From the NCBI GenBank assembly GCA_015056255.1, contig SVGP01000002.1, positions 1 to 64,000 on the forward strand: DNA of 64,000 bases, in the 5' to 3' direction. Numbering within the stretch: position 1 is the first letter of the stretch; each line of letters starts with the position of its first letter. Of this stretch, positions 33,192 through 40,949 are shown one piece after another. Made by a program: the position numbers and the translations under genes. The DNA is from Clostridiales bacterium. Lineage in GTDB: Bacteria > Bacillota > Clostridia > Christensenellales > Aristaeellaceae. The notes beneath the pieces are model-generated. The model worked only from the letters and a program-made list of their open reading frames with translations, had not been told where the DNA came from and searched no databases.

Positions 33192-33237
33192 TTGAAATAT
33201 TTACGGGGTAAAATAGGATGCAAATTGAAATATTTAC
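33192..33237. repeat. Direct repeat between two divergent promoters
   Basis: TTGAAATATTTAC occurs at 33192-33204 and again at 33225-33237, 33 bases (about three helical turns) apart, in the 312-base gap between the zinc-ribbon and CapA-like genes. It lies upstream of both predicted promoters and may bind a shared regulator on one face of the DNA. The rest of this AT-rich gap holds only the two promoters. Confidence 0.5.
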
Positions 33238-33271
33238 AAGAAAACAATAGTAAATGGAAAGCGAAATGCTA

Positions 33272-33300
33272 TGGAAATTCTGAAATAGCTATGGTATAAT
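33272..33300 (+). promoter_or_regulatory. Extended -10 promoter of the CapA-like gene
   Basis: TGG-TATAAT (33292-33300) is an extended -10. The -35 (TGGAAA at 33272-33277, 17 bases away) is weak. Confidence 0.6.
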
Positions 33301-33387
33301 GAAAAGCAGGATATGCATAGGACGAAAAATATGCATGTGTTGTTCCTGCATAAGTAAATTTTTACCTTTATATAGGAGGGCCATAGA

Positions 33388-35142
33388 TTGACTGAAACAC
33401 GAAAGACAAACGGATCGGGCGACGGCGTCGTTCGCGCCCGCCATGCCGCCGCAAATCCCCAAAGCAAGCCTTCTTCTGCCCAGAGCGCTGTGAGAAGAAC
33501 AGTTTCATCTCAGGTTAACGCTAAATCAGCGTCTTCTGCAGCCCGCCCGGCTGCTGCTCAGGCGAGACGCGTCTCCGCTTCCGGCACGTCCGCGCCCGTA
33601 AGAAGCGCATCTTCCGCCGCTAAAAGGCCTGCCGCTTCCGCGTCTTCTTCCGTTTCTTCCAAAACGCGCGTAAATCCGAAGGTTGCGTCCGCTTCTTCGG
33701 CGAGAGCGACCCGCGCGCCTCAGAAGAAAAAAAGCGCGTACACTAATTTGCCTATTATCAGCCGCATTCGCGAGCTGATTCCCAAAAACGTCAATTGGCC
33801 GCTGATTCTTGTCATTGCCATCAGCGTTCTGATTCTGATCGGCATCATCACCCTTATGAGCATCGGCATCAGCCGCTGCGCGGGCGGTTGCTCGGAAGGC
33901 GGCCCCAGCACCGCGCAGACCACCGTCCGGCCGCAGATTCATTTATCTGCAACCGACGTGCCTTCCGTTACCGATCCAGCGCTTGTTACCGATCCCGCGC
34001 TTACGAACGACCCTGCACAGGCGGCTTCCAACCCTGTGGTTCCCAGTAACGGCCTTCGCAGAGCCACCATCCGCACGATGGGCGACTTTGTTGTTCATGA
34101 AGAAGTATTCTTGAATGCAAACAGACTTGCCAAGACCACGGGCGTAGAATACGCCTACAACTTTGCGCCGATGATCGATCCTGTATGGGATGAAATCGGA
34201 AATGCGGACTTTACCGTTACCAATGTCGACGGATGCCTCGGCGGTAAGGATGCCTACCGATACGGCTACAGCGGATATCCTCAGTTCAACACGCCGCCCT
34301 GCATTCTGTATGCGCTTCGCGACAGCTCCGTGGATATGCTGACGCTGGCCAATAACCATATGCTGGACGGCTGGTTCGACGGCCTTATGAAGACGATTCA
34401 GAATGTGGATTCCGTAAATCTTAAGCACATCGGCGCAAGCCGCACGCAGGAGGAAAGGGATACGCCCGTCATTTACGAAATCAACGGCATCAAGGTCGGC
34501 TTTATGAACTACACGGAAGAGCTCAACAGCATGGACCGTCAGGCGTCGCTGGATAAGCGCGCCATGCAGTTTGCCGTTCACGCCACCTCCAACTCCAACA
34601 GCTTAAACGACGCAAAGGCCTTAAGAGAAGCCGGCGCGGATGTAATCGTGTGCTTCATGCATTGGGGAACGGAATATGAGCTTGAGCCCGACCGCGATCA
34701 GAAGAATCTGGCTGCAAAGCTTGTGGAATGCGGCGTAGACGTGATCATCGGCGGACACCCGCATGTTGTACAGCGCGCCGAGTGGCTTTCCGGCACCAAC
34801 CAATTTGGCGAAAGACAGGAAACGCTGTGTCTGTATTCTCTTGGAAACTTCCTGTCCTTCCAGAGAGAGCAGTATAAAGACGGCGGCATCATCTTCGATT
34901 TCACCATTCAGGAGCAGCCCGACGGCAGCTTTAAAATTGTCAATCCCGGTTACCTGCCCACATGGGTATGGATGACAGGTACGAATAAAGACAACTACAA
35001 TTTCCAGGTTCTGAACGTCAGCGAGTACATCAATAATCCCCCGGCCAATATGACCAGCGCGGATTATCAGAAGATGATTCAGAGCTACAACGATTCCATC
35101 GCCGCCATGTCCAAGGGCGTGGGAACGCTTTTGACCAAATAA
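33388..35142 (+). CDS. CapA-like metallophosphatase-fold membrane protein
   Basis: This is a 584-residue protein. Residues 1-135 are a disordered, very basic tail of Ser, Ala, Arg and Lys with only three acidic residues. One membrane helix lies at 137-162. Residues about 220-550 form a CapA (PgsA) domain of the calcineurin-like superfamily, outside the cell: TMGDFVVHEE, LANNHMLDGW, CFMHWGTEYEL and VDVIIGGHPHVVQ. CapA proteins are needed for poly-gamma-glutamate capsule in Bacillus, but capB, capC and capE partners are absent, so polymer synthesis is not implied. The start is TTG seven bases after AGGAGGG. It is divergent from the acidic-tailed zinc-ribbon gene. Confidence 0.88.
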   Translation: MTETRKTNGSGDGVVRARHAAANPQSKPSSAQSAVRRTVSSQVNAKSASSAARPAAAQARRVSASGTSAPVRSASSAAKRPAASASSSVSSKTRVNPKVASASSARATRAPQKKKSAYTNLPIISRIRELIPKNVNWPLILVIAISVLILIGIITLMSIGISRCAGGCSEGGPSTAQTTVRPQIHLSATDVPSVTDPALVTDPALTNDPAQAASNPVVPSNGLRRATIRTMGDFVVHEEVFLNANRLAKTTGVEYAYNFAPMIDPVWDEIGNADFTVTNVDGCLGGKDAYRYGYSGYPQFNTPPCILYALRDSSVDMLTLANNHMLDGWFDGLMKTIQNVDSVNLKHIGASRTQEERDTPVIYEINGIKVGFMNYTEELNSMDRQASLDKRAMQFAVHATSNSNSLNDAKALREAGADVIVCFMHWGTEYELEPDRDQKNLAAKLVECGVDVIIGGHPHVVQRAEWLSGTNQFGERQETLCLYSLGNFLSFQREQYKDGGIIFDFTIQEQPDGSFKIVNPGYLPTWVWMTGTNKDNYNFQVLNVSEYINNPPANMTSADYQKMIQSYNDSIAAMSKGVGTLLTK

Positions 35143-35149
35143 ACGCATG

Positions 35150-35192
35150 CGCCGCCCCTTCAGCCGCATAGGATCGGTAGAAAGGGGCGGCG
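35150..35192 (+). promoter_or_regulatory. Hairpin covering the ribosome site of the LysM-like gene
   Basis: CGCCGCCCCTT (35150-35160) pairs perfectly with AAGGGGCGGCG (35182-35192) around a 21-base loop. The right arm contains the ribosome site of the gene starting at 35196. There is no T run, so translational control is more likely than termination. Confidence 0.55.
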
Positions 35193-35195
35193 ATT

Positions 35196-35678
35196 ATGTA
35201 TATTAGGAAACGGTTTGAAAATGAAGGCGCACAGGATCTGGCTTTGAGACTCGGCTGTCCTTTGTGCATGCTTTTAAGAGCCAACGGCGTATTGAGCGGC
35301 GCGTGGATCGATATGAGCGAGGACATAGCGCTTCCCGACGGGAATACCTGCATAGACAATGATTTTCCGTGTCCGGTTGATTTTGTAAAAGCAGAAATTC
35401 CCGAACGAGTTGGCTATATCATAAAAGAGGGGGATACGGCAGAATCGATTTCAGAGGAATTTCGTTTGCCTGCGCGTTTGGTGCTTTCTCTTTTAAAGCC
35501 GCAGGGCCTGAAAGCGGGAGAAGGGATTTTTCTTCCCCAAAGGGAAGAAAACATGAAAATCGTTACCGCGTCCATCCATACCACCTGGCGGGATTTTGAA
35601 AACGCGCCCGCAGTCATGCTTTTAAACAATCATTTTGCCCGCCTGTATCCGGGCATGAAACTACTGATAAGAGGGTAA
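35196..35678 (+). CDS. Protein with three LysM-like repeats
   Basis: This 160-residue protein has no signal peptide or membrane helix. The middle segment (72-114) follows the LysM pattern: YIIKEGDTAESISEEF, a helix pair, and a final GEGIFLP. Segments 1-47 and 120-159 look like degenerate copies, each ending in a short strand (DIALP, KLLIRG). LysM domains bind peptidoglycan or chitin; in sporulating Clostridia, LysM proteins without a signal often act on the spore coat, which would fit the nearby spoIIIA genes. Its ribosome site is in a hairpin arm. Confidence 0.65.
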   Translation: MYIRKRFENEGAQDLALRLGCPLCMLLRANGVLSGAWIDMSEDIALPDGNTCIDNDFPCPVDFVKAEIPERVGYIIKEGDTAESISEEFRLPARLVLSLLKPQGLKAGEGIFLPQREENMKIVTASIHTTWRDFENAPAVMLLNNHFARLYPGMKLLIRG

Positions 35679-35685
35679 GAGATTC

Positions 35686-36726
35686 ATGAACCGACTGGAT
35701 GCGTCTTTTACAGAGGCGCTGCTCAAATGGCATTCTGTCGCCGCGCGGTCTTTTCCGTGGCGGGGCGAGACGGACGCTTACAAAATCTGGCTTTCTGAAA
35801 TCATGCTTCAGCAAACGCGCACGGAAACGGTAAAGGCGTATTATGAGCGCTTTCTTCAGGCGTTTCCAACGGTTTTTCATCTGGCGGACGCCGATGAAAG
35901 CGAGGTTTTGAAGCTCTGGGAGGGGCTTGGGTATTATTCGAGGGCGCGTAATCTTCATAAGACGGCTAAAATAGTGGCCTGCGAGAAAAACGGCGCGTTT
36001 CCGGACACGATGGAGGGCTTAAAGGAGCTGCCCGGCATCGGCGATTACGCGGCGGGCGCGATTGCATCCATTGCGTTTCAAAGGCGTGTGCCCGCGCTGG
36101 ACGGCAATCAGGCGCGGGTGCTTGCGCGCGTTATGAATATAGAAGAAGTGATCAAAACGCCCGCCCATTTGTTCGACCGGGCGCTTCCGCTTGTTCCCAA
36201 GGAGGATCCGGGCGAGTATAATCAGGCGCTGATGGGTCTTGGCGCTATGATATGCACGCCCCAAAATCCCAAATGCGAATCCTGTCCGGTGCATAAGATG
36301 TGCGCATCCTTTCAGAAAGGCACGCAGGAATCGCTTCCGAAAAAGCCGCCGAAGGCGGACAGAAAAATCGAAATCCGCGCCGTCTGCATGATCTTTGACG
36401 AAGCTGGGCGCGTGTACGTTCGAAAAAGGGATAAGGGGCTTTTGATCGGCCTATGGGAGTTTCCGGGGTATACAAACGCGCGGTGCAGGGAGGACGCCAT
36501 AGCCTGCCTTGAGGAAGACGGGTTTGAGATTTCGTATATTGAGACCGTGAAGAACGCAAGGCACATTTTCACCCATCTTGAATGGCACATGACGGGCTAC
36601 GTGTTTTTGTGTACGCGCGCGCCCAAGAACGGGCAGTTTGTGGACTATGACGGATTAGGCGCGCTTGCAATGCCGACGGCGATCAATGCATACCGAACGA
36701 TTGTGAAAAGCAGGTTGAAAAAATGA
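35686..36726 (+). CDS. mutY: A/G-specific adenine DNA glycosylase
   Basis: This 346-residue base-excision enzyme removes A paired with 8-oxoguanine. It shows WRGETDAYKIWLSEIMLQQTR, the helix-hairpin-helix ELPGIGDYAAGAIASIAF, the catalytic Asp in DGNQARVLAR, and the 4Fe-4S cluster spacing C-x6-C-x2-C-x5-C in CTPQNPKCESCPVHKMC. The C-terminal 120 residues form the Nudix-like domain that reads 8-oxoG (GLWEFPG). It starts eight bases after the LysM-like gene and overlaps the next gene by four bases. Confidence 0.96.
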   Translation: MNRLDASFTEALLKWHSVAARSFPWRGETDAYKIWLSEIMLQQTRTETVKAYYERFLQAFPTVFHLADADESEVLKLWEGLGYYSRARNLHKTAKIVACEKNGAFPDTMEGLKELPGIGDYAAGAIASIAFQRRVPALDGNQARVLARVMNIEEVIKTPAHLFDRALPLVPKEDPGEYNQALMGLGAMICTPQNPKCESCPVHKMCASFQKGTQESLPKKPPKADRKIEIRAVCMIFDEAGRVYVRKRDKGLLIGLWEFPGYTNARCREDAIACLEEDGFEISYIETVKNARHIFTHLEWHMTGYVFLCTRAPKNGQFVDYDGLGALAMPTAINAYRTIVKSRLKK

Positions 36727-37283
36727 CGCTGAAGAGAAAAACCATGGATAGAAGCGAATGGACGGGAATTGAGGAGCGTTTGTACGCGGACGAATTCGTT
36801 TCGCTTCCATGGGGGCGATCCAGAGCCGGAATCATGTATATGAAAAGAGTGGATACGCCGTTTTTTGTAAAATCGTTTGGAAAGCGGCTTCAGGTGACGG
36901 GCGAGGGATACACGTGGCTTCAGCTCGCGCCGGAGGATGAACGCTTTTGGGCGACGGTGATGTTTGACGAAACGGGCAGGCTTTTTCAGTATTATTTCGA
37001 TATTACGCTTGAAAATCACATCGATGATCCGAACGGCGCGTGGTTTATCGATCTTATTCTGGACGTGGTCATGCGCCCGGGCGGCGATATTGTAAGGCTT
37101 GACCGTCATGAGCTTGAAGACATGCTGAAAAACGGCGATATCGATCAGAAGACCTATAGAATCGCCATTGAAAGCGAAAAACAGCTGCTTGGCGATATCA
37201 CCGGAAAGGAAAAAGAAATCCGGAAGATGTGCGAAGAAATAAGAAGCATGCTTTTGAAGAAAATACCGATTTTGAAAGGCTGA
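36723..37283 (+). CDS. DUF402 family protein
   Basis: This 186-residue cytoplasmic protein belongs to the DUF402 family, which includes nucleoside tri/diphosphate phosphatases (Ntdp) and RNA-binding FAU-1 ends. Visible are TWLQLAPEDERFWATVMFDETG, the central YYFDITLENHIDD with the acidic metal-binding residues, and FIDLILDVVM followed by DRHELEDMLKNGDI. A helical C-terminus of about 50 residues follows. It overlaps mutY (ATGA) and ends at a terminator. Confidence 0.88.
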   Translation: MTLKRKTMDRSEWTGIEERLYADEFVSLPWGRSRAGIMYMKRVDTPFFVKSFGKRLQVTGEGYTWLQLAPEDERFWATVMFDETGRLFQYYFDITLENHIDDPNGAWFIDLILDVVMRPGGDIVRLDRHELEDMLKNGDIDQKTYRIAIESEKQLLGDITGKEKEIRKMCEEIRSMLLKKIPILKG

Positions 37284-37304
37284 AAATAAAATAACGGACA
37301 TGCT

Positions 37305-37347
37305 CCGCCTCCTCAATACATATGATTGAGTGAGGCGGTTTTATTTT
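37305..37347 (+). terminator. Terminator after the DUF402 gene
   Basis: CCGCCTC plus CTCAAT (37305-37317) pair with ATTGAG, a bulged T and GAGGCGG (37325-37338), followed by TTTTATTTT. It precedes the spoIIIA operon by only a few bases, so the operon promoter must overlap or lie inside this region. Confidence 0.85.
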
Positions 37348-37363
37348 GAAATCAGGAGCGCGT

Positions 37364-38257
37364 ATGAATGCGTTTTTAAAGGCGATCAGTTATTTTGATT
37401 ATGAAGAGCAAATGGCGCTTCTGCCGTATGCAGATCAGGGGATTTCGCAAATCTCGGTCGGTGTCGGAAAAAAATGCACAATTTTTCGCTTTGGAGACGT
37501 TGGCCATGAGGAAACGGGCGAAATTTATACGCAGAGCAGGCTTTTATCGCTTCTTTCAAGAATGCTGGAACATTCCCCATACGCATGGGAGGACGAGCTT
37601 GGGCGCGGGTATTTTCCCCTTGCGGGCGGTATTCGCGTGGGTGTGACGGGCCGGTTTTCAAAGGATAACGAAAAAACGCGTCTGGTTTTGCCGACGGGAT
37701 TGTTGATCAGGATTCCGCGGGAAATCAGGGGCTGCGCTCATACGCTGGTTCGCTTGATGGAGGAAAACGGATTTCTTTCAGGCGCAATGATCCTTTCGCC
37801 GCCCGGCATGGGCAAAACGACGATGCTGCGGGATGCATGCAGGCTGATATCCGATAAAAGAACGGTGTGTGTGGTGGATGAAAGGTGCGAAATCGCAGCT
37901 CTTTATGAAGGGCGCGCACAGTTTGACATCGGAAAACGGGCGCATGTGTGCGAGGGGCTATCAAAGGCCGAGGCTTGCATGATGCTCATTCGGAGCATGT
38001 CTCCGGATGTAATCGTGATGGACGAAATTGGCTCCGCAGAGGATGCGGAAGCGATTTTCGACGCTTCGAGGATGGGCGTAAGTGTTCTTGCAAGCGCGCA
38101 TGCAGCGTCGCTTGACGATGCGCTTTCAAGGCGGATGCTTTCAAACGCAATGAACGCGGGCGCATTTGGCTGGGCGTGTGTGCTCGGGCCGAGCGTAGGC
38201 AAAATCAATCATCTGTATGCGTTTTCGGAGGGAAAATGGCTGCAAAAATCATTATAG
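37364..38257 (+). CDS. spoIIIAA: Stage III sporulation protein AA (ATPase)
   Basis: This 297-residue AAA/secretion-type ATPase is thought to power or assemble the SpoIIIA-SpoIIQ channel in the mother cell. The Walker A motif SPPGMGKTT lies at 145-153 and a Walker B-like VIVMDEIG follows at about 213-220; the domain resembles VirB11/GspE ATPases. An upstream TTG at 37346 is in frame, but CAGGAG eight bases before the ATG favours 37364. It overlaps spoIIIAB by 22 bases. Expression would be under sigma-E, but no clear sigma-E promoter could be fixed. Confidence 0.95.
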   Translation: MNAFLKAISYFDYEEQMALLPYADQGISQISVGVGKKCTIFRFGDVGHEETGEIYTQSRLLSLLSRMLEHSPYAWEDELGRGYFPLAGGIRVGVTGRFSKDNEKTRLVLPTGLLIRIPREIRGCAHTLVRLMEENGFLSGAMILSPPGMGKTTMLRDACRLISDKRTVCVVDERCEIAALYEGRAQFDIGKRAHVCEGLSKAEACMMLIRSMSPDVIVMDEIGSAEDAEAIFDASRMGVSVLASAHAASLDDALSRRMLSNAMNAGAFGWACVLGPSVGKINHLYAFSEGKWLQKSL

Positions 38258-38724
38258 GCCTCCTTCTGATCGCGCTTTGCGCGCTTAGCGGACGCGCGCT
38301 GGCGATGAAGAGCGTGTTTGAAGCAGACGCGATCCGGCGATTTCAGGAGGATATCGTTTTTCTTAAAATGCTTACGCTTGAAAAAAGGCTTCCCGCCGCG
38401 CAGGCGCTGACGGAGCTTAAGGAACCTGTGTTTAAAAAAATGAGCGCATATATGACAAAGGATGCGCGCCTTTCTTTAAAGGACGCGTGGAGAAAAGCTG
38501 CGGCAAATGAAAATATAAAGCCGGACGCAGGAAAGCCTGTGGAAATGCTGTTCGGCGCCCTGGAGTGTCTTTTGCGCGAGCAGCAGTCGGCGCAGTACGA
38601 AAGGGCGCATGAAGATCTAAAAAGGCTTGAAGGCGAGAAAAGAAATCAGGGAATTGAAAGGGCCAGGCTGTATACGTCTTTAGGCGCTGTTATGGGCGTT
38701 TGCGTATTTCTATTCTGTGTGTAG
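38236..38724 (+). CDS. spoIIIAB: Stage III sporulation protein AB
   Basis: This 162-residue protein has an N-terminal membrane helix (AAKIIIGLLLIALCALSG), a helical GspF-like cytoplasmic body (EDIVFLKMLTLEKRLPAAQAL) and a C-terminal membrane helix (AVMGVCVFLFCV). It is a component of the SpoIIIA feeding-tube channel between mother cell and forespore. The ATG at 38236 lies inside the end of spoIIIAA and is preceded by GGAGGG. The length is close to the normal 170. Confidence 0.93.
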   Translation: MAAKIIIGLLLIALCALSGRALAMKSVFEADAIRRFQEDIVFLKMLTLEKRLPAAQALTELKEPVFKKMSAYMTKDARLSLKDAWRKAAANENIKPDAGKPVEMLFGALECLLREQQSAQYERAHEDLKRLEGEKRNQGIERARLYTSLGAVMGVCVFLFCV

Positions 38725-38737
38725 GGGGAAGCGGCGG

Positions 38738-38935
38738 GTGGATATTGATCTTGTATTTCGCATTGCGGCCTTTGGAATCATGATTTCGGTGATCAATCAG
38801 CTTTTGAAAAACGCCGGGCGGGAGGATATTGCGACGCTTGCAACGCTTGCCGGACTTGTGATTGCGATTATGTATGTGGTGGGGCTGATGTCGGACTTTT
38901 TTTCAAGCGTCCGGCAGATGTTCAGCTTATACTGA
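38738..38935 (+). CDS. spoIIIAC: Stage III sporulation protein AC
   Basis: This 65-residue, two-helix membrane protein starts with GTG after GGGGGAAG. The pattern DIDLVFRIAAFGIMISVINQLLKNAGREDIATLATLAGLVI is typical of SpoIIIAC, a small membrane part of the SpoIIIA channel. The length is normal for the family. An in-frame ATG upstream overlaps spoIIIAB and lacks a ribosome site. Confidence 0.95.
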   Translation: MDIDLVFRIAAFGIMISVINQLLKNAGREDIATLATLAGLVIAIMYVVGLMSDFFSSVRQMFSLY

Positions 38936-38941
38936 TCGATT

Positions 38942-39325
38942 ATGGCGCTTAAAATTGCGGTTCTTTGCGTGGTGGCAGCGTGCCTTTGTCTGTTTTTAAG
39001 GGCGGGAAGGCCGGAAATGTCTTTGATGGTTGCGCTCGCTGCGGGGGTATGCGCGTGTGTTTTATCGCTTGACGAGCTTGCCCGGATTGTGGGCGCGATC
39101 AAAACCGTTTTTCATAACGCAAGCCTTCCGTCGGAGGATATGAGCATCATTTTAAAGGCCGCGGGCATTTCCATTGTTGGGGAATATGGCGCGCAGCTTT
39201 GCAGGGACGCGGGTGAGGGGGCGCTTGCGCAAAGGGTGGACATGGCGATACGCATATCGCTTTTGGCGCTTGCATCGCCTCTTCTCTTGCGTGCGATTTC
39301 GGTTTTTTCGGAGCTTGGGATATGA
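38942..39325 (+). CDS. spoIIIAD: Stage III sporulation protein AD
   Basis: This 127-residue protein with about four membrane helices is related to SpoIIIAC by duplication (GREDIA... in AC, EDMSIILKAAGISIVGEYGAQLCRDAGEGALA here). It is part of the membrane base of the channel. It starts six bases after spoIIIAC and overlaps spoIIIAE by four bases. Confidence 0.95.
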   Translation: MALKIAVLCVVAACLCLFLRAGRPEMSLMVALAAGVCACVLSLDELARIVGAIKTVFHNASLPSEDMSIILKAAGISIVGEYGAQLCRDAGEGALAQRVDMAIRISLLALASPLLLRAISVFSELGI

Positions 39326-40419
39326 AGGCGCTTTTGTGGCTTGTGATTCTGTTTGCCGCCTTTGGAGGGGCAGCGTTCTCGGAGGAGGCGCAGGGCGCGA
39401 TTTCGTTTGAAGAGATGGAAGCGCATCTGAAAAATAACGGAACAGAAATGGACATGCAGGCAATCTTTGATGCAATCGTCTCACAGGACGCATCCTTTGC
39501 GCCTGAGGAAATGCTTGCGCATCTAAAAGAAGCGCTTAAGTCGCGCGTTGGGCGCAGCGCGGAATTTTTAAAAAAGACGACGCTTTATATTCTGATCGCC
39601 GCGTTTGTATCCAGGCTTCTTCAAAACGCGCATACGGGGAAATTTGCGTATTTCATTATTCATCTGATTGCTTCGCTTACGGTGTATTATGAGTCAATGA
39701 CGTTTCTTAAAGATACCGAGCGCGCGCTCTCGGCGATTTCCGGGCTCATCGAATCTGTGACGCCGATTCTGGTTGGCATTCTTGCGCTTACGGGGGACAC
39801 GCATTTTTCTGCGTTTGTAACGCCCCTGGGCGCGTTTGTGTCGGGCGCAATCGGCGTTGGACTCCAGAAAGCCGGAATCATACTGATCAGGATTTATGCT
39901 TCGCTGACGCTTGCCGGAAGCATCGGCGAAATGCCCGTAAAAAGGCTGTCGGAGGGGATCGGTTCATTATTCAAGTGGATGATCGGAAGCGCGATGAGCC
40001 TGTTTCTTTTATTCATGGCGACGGGCGGGGCGATTGCGGGCGCATATGACGGAGCGTTTTTCAAAGGGCTAAAATATGCCGCGGATACGCTGATTCCGAT
40101 TGTGGGCAGTGAAATTGCGGGGAAAATGGATTCGATTACGTCGGGCGCGATGCTTTTAAAAAGCGCGGCGGGCGTTACAGGTATGGCGGCGCTTTTGAAT
40201 GTATGCCTTCACCCGGCGCTCGATGCTTTTGTCAATCTTTGGGGGTTAAAACTCATCGCCTGCATGCTGGAAAGCGTGTCGGACGGTGAAACGACATATC
40301 TGGTGGAAGCGTTTTCAAAGGTATTTGCACTGATGTTTGCGCTGATTGCAGCTGCAGTAACGATGGGAATTTTGTTTTTATCGGCTGTAATCGGCGTAGG
40401 AAAGCGGGTATTGGGGTGA
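39322..40419 (+). CDS. spoIIIAE: Stage III sporulation protein AE
   Basis: This 365-residue protein begins with a cleavable-looking signal (MKALLWLVILFAAFGGAAFSEE). A short extracellular part is followed by about six or seven membrane helices. Recognisable family blocks are VTPILVGILALTGDTHFSAFVTPLGAFVSG and AADTLIPIVGSEIAGKMDSITSGAMLLKSAAG. It is the largest membrane subunit of the SpoIIIA complex. Confidence 0.96.
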   Translation: MKALLWLVILFAAFGGAAFSEEAQGAISFEEMEAHLKNNGTEMDMQAIFDAIVSQDASFAPEEMLAHLKEALKSRVGRSAEFLKKTTLYILIAAFVSRLLQNAHTGKFAYFIIHLIASLTVYYESMTFLKDTERALSAISGLIESVTPILVGILALTGDTHFSAFVTPLGAFVSGAIGVGLQKAGIILIRIYASLTLAGSIGEMPVKRLSEGIGSLFKWMIGSAMSLFLLFMATGGAIAGAYDGAFFKGLKYAADTLIPIVGSEIAGKMDSITSGAMLLKSAAGVTGMAALLNVCLHPALDAFVNLWGLKLIACMLESVSDGETTYLVEAFSKVFALMFALIAAAVTMGILFLSAVIGVGKRVLG

Positions 40420-40422
40420 GAA

Positions 40423-40581
40423 ATGATCAATAAAATTCTTTCTGTAATCCTTCTGTCCGCCTTTCTGAGCGCACTGATGCCGGAGGGCAATGCAAAATCA
40501 GGCGTGAAGATGATGTCGGGGCTGATCGTGTTTCTGATGATTTCGGAATTTTTAGTAAATATATTTTCGAATCTTGAATAG
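40423..40581 (+). CDS. spoIIIAF: Shortened stage III sporulation protein AF (membrane part only)
   Basis: This 52-residue open frame fills the exact place of spoIIIAF between AE and AG. It holds two hydrophobic segments separated by MPEGNAKSGVKMMSG, which corresponds to the LP-x5-KYAKMVVS turn of Bacillus SpoIIIAF. The normal protein has about 170-200 residues, with a soluble domain after the helices; here the frame ends in TAG right after the second helix (FSNLE). There is no remnant coding sequence, because spoIIIAG starts immediately. It looks like a genuine reduced form rather than a frameshift. Confidence 0.8.
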   Translation: MINKILSVILLSAFLSALMPEGNAKSGVKMMSGLIVFLMISEFLVNIFSNLE

Positions 40582-40592
40582 TGGGTGGCGGG

Positions 40593-40949
40593 ATGACGGT
40601 CACGGGCGAAAAAGGGAAATGGTTTGAGAAAATCAATGCGGGTACATGGGCGCTTATGGGCATTTTTGCGCTTTTATGCCTTTTGCTGATTTCAGGAAGA
40701 AAAGAAACGGACGATATGGGAACCGATATCGAAAAAAGAATGGAACGCGTGATAGAAAAAATGGAGGGCGTTAAGGATTGCGATGTGATGATTATTGATG
40801 AGGGCAACGAAATTACGGGCGTTCTGATTGTTTGCGAGGGCGCAGAGGATATTTCCGTTCGCATTCGCGTTCAAAATGCAGCCAAAACACTTTTGAATAT
40901 TGAAAACTGTAAAATCAGCGTTGTGCCGATGGGAGGAATGAGCAAATGA
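40593..40949 (+). CDS. spoIIIAG: Stage III sporulation protein AG (short form)
   Basis: This 118-residue protein has one membrane helix (about 18-38) and a small ring-building domain. The C-terminal half is typical of SpoIIIAG: EKMEGVKDCDVMII, EITGVLIVCEGAED, RIRVQNAAKTLLNIENCKISVVPM. Bacillus SpoIIIAG has about 229 residues and forms a 30-subunit ring with an added beta-barrel insert; that insert is missing here. A GTG at 40581 overlaps the AF stop; the ATG at 40593 behind GGTGGCGG is preferred. It overlaps AH by four bases. Confidence 0.9.
   Translation: MTVTGEKGKWFEKINAGTWALMGIFALLCLLLISGRKETDDMGTDIEKRMERVIEKMEGVKDCDVMIIDEGNEITGVLIVCEGAEDISVRIRVQNAAKTLLNIENCKISVVPMGGMSK

Noticed and set aside
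33388-35142. Poly-gamma-glutamate capsule locus.
   Set aside because: Only a CapA-like protein is present. The ligase CapB and membrane protein CapC genes are absent, and many CapA proteins are not linked to capsule.
37284-37363. A sigma-E promoter for the spoIIIA operon (CATATGAT near 37319).
   Set aside because: The match lies in the loop of the terminator hairpin and has no convincing -35 at the right distance.
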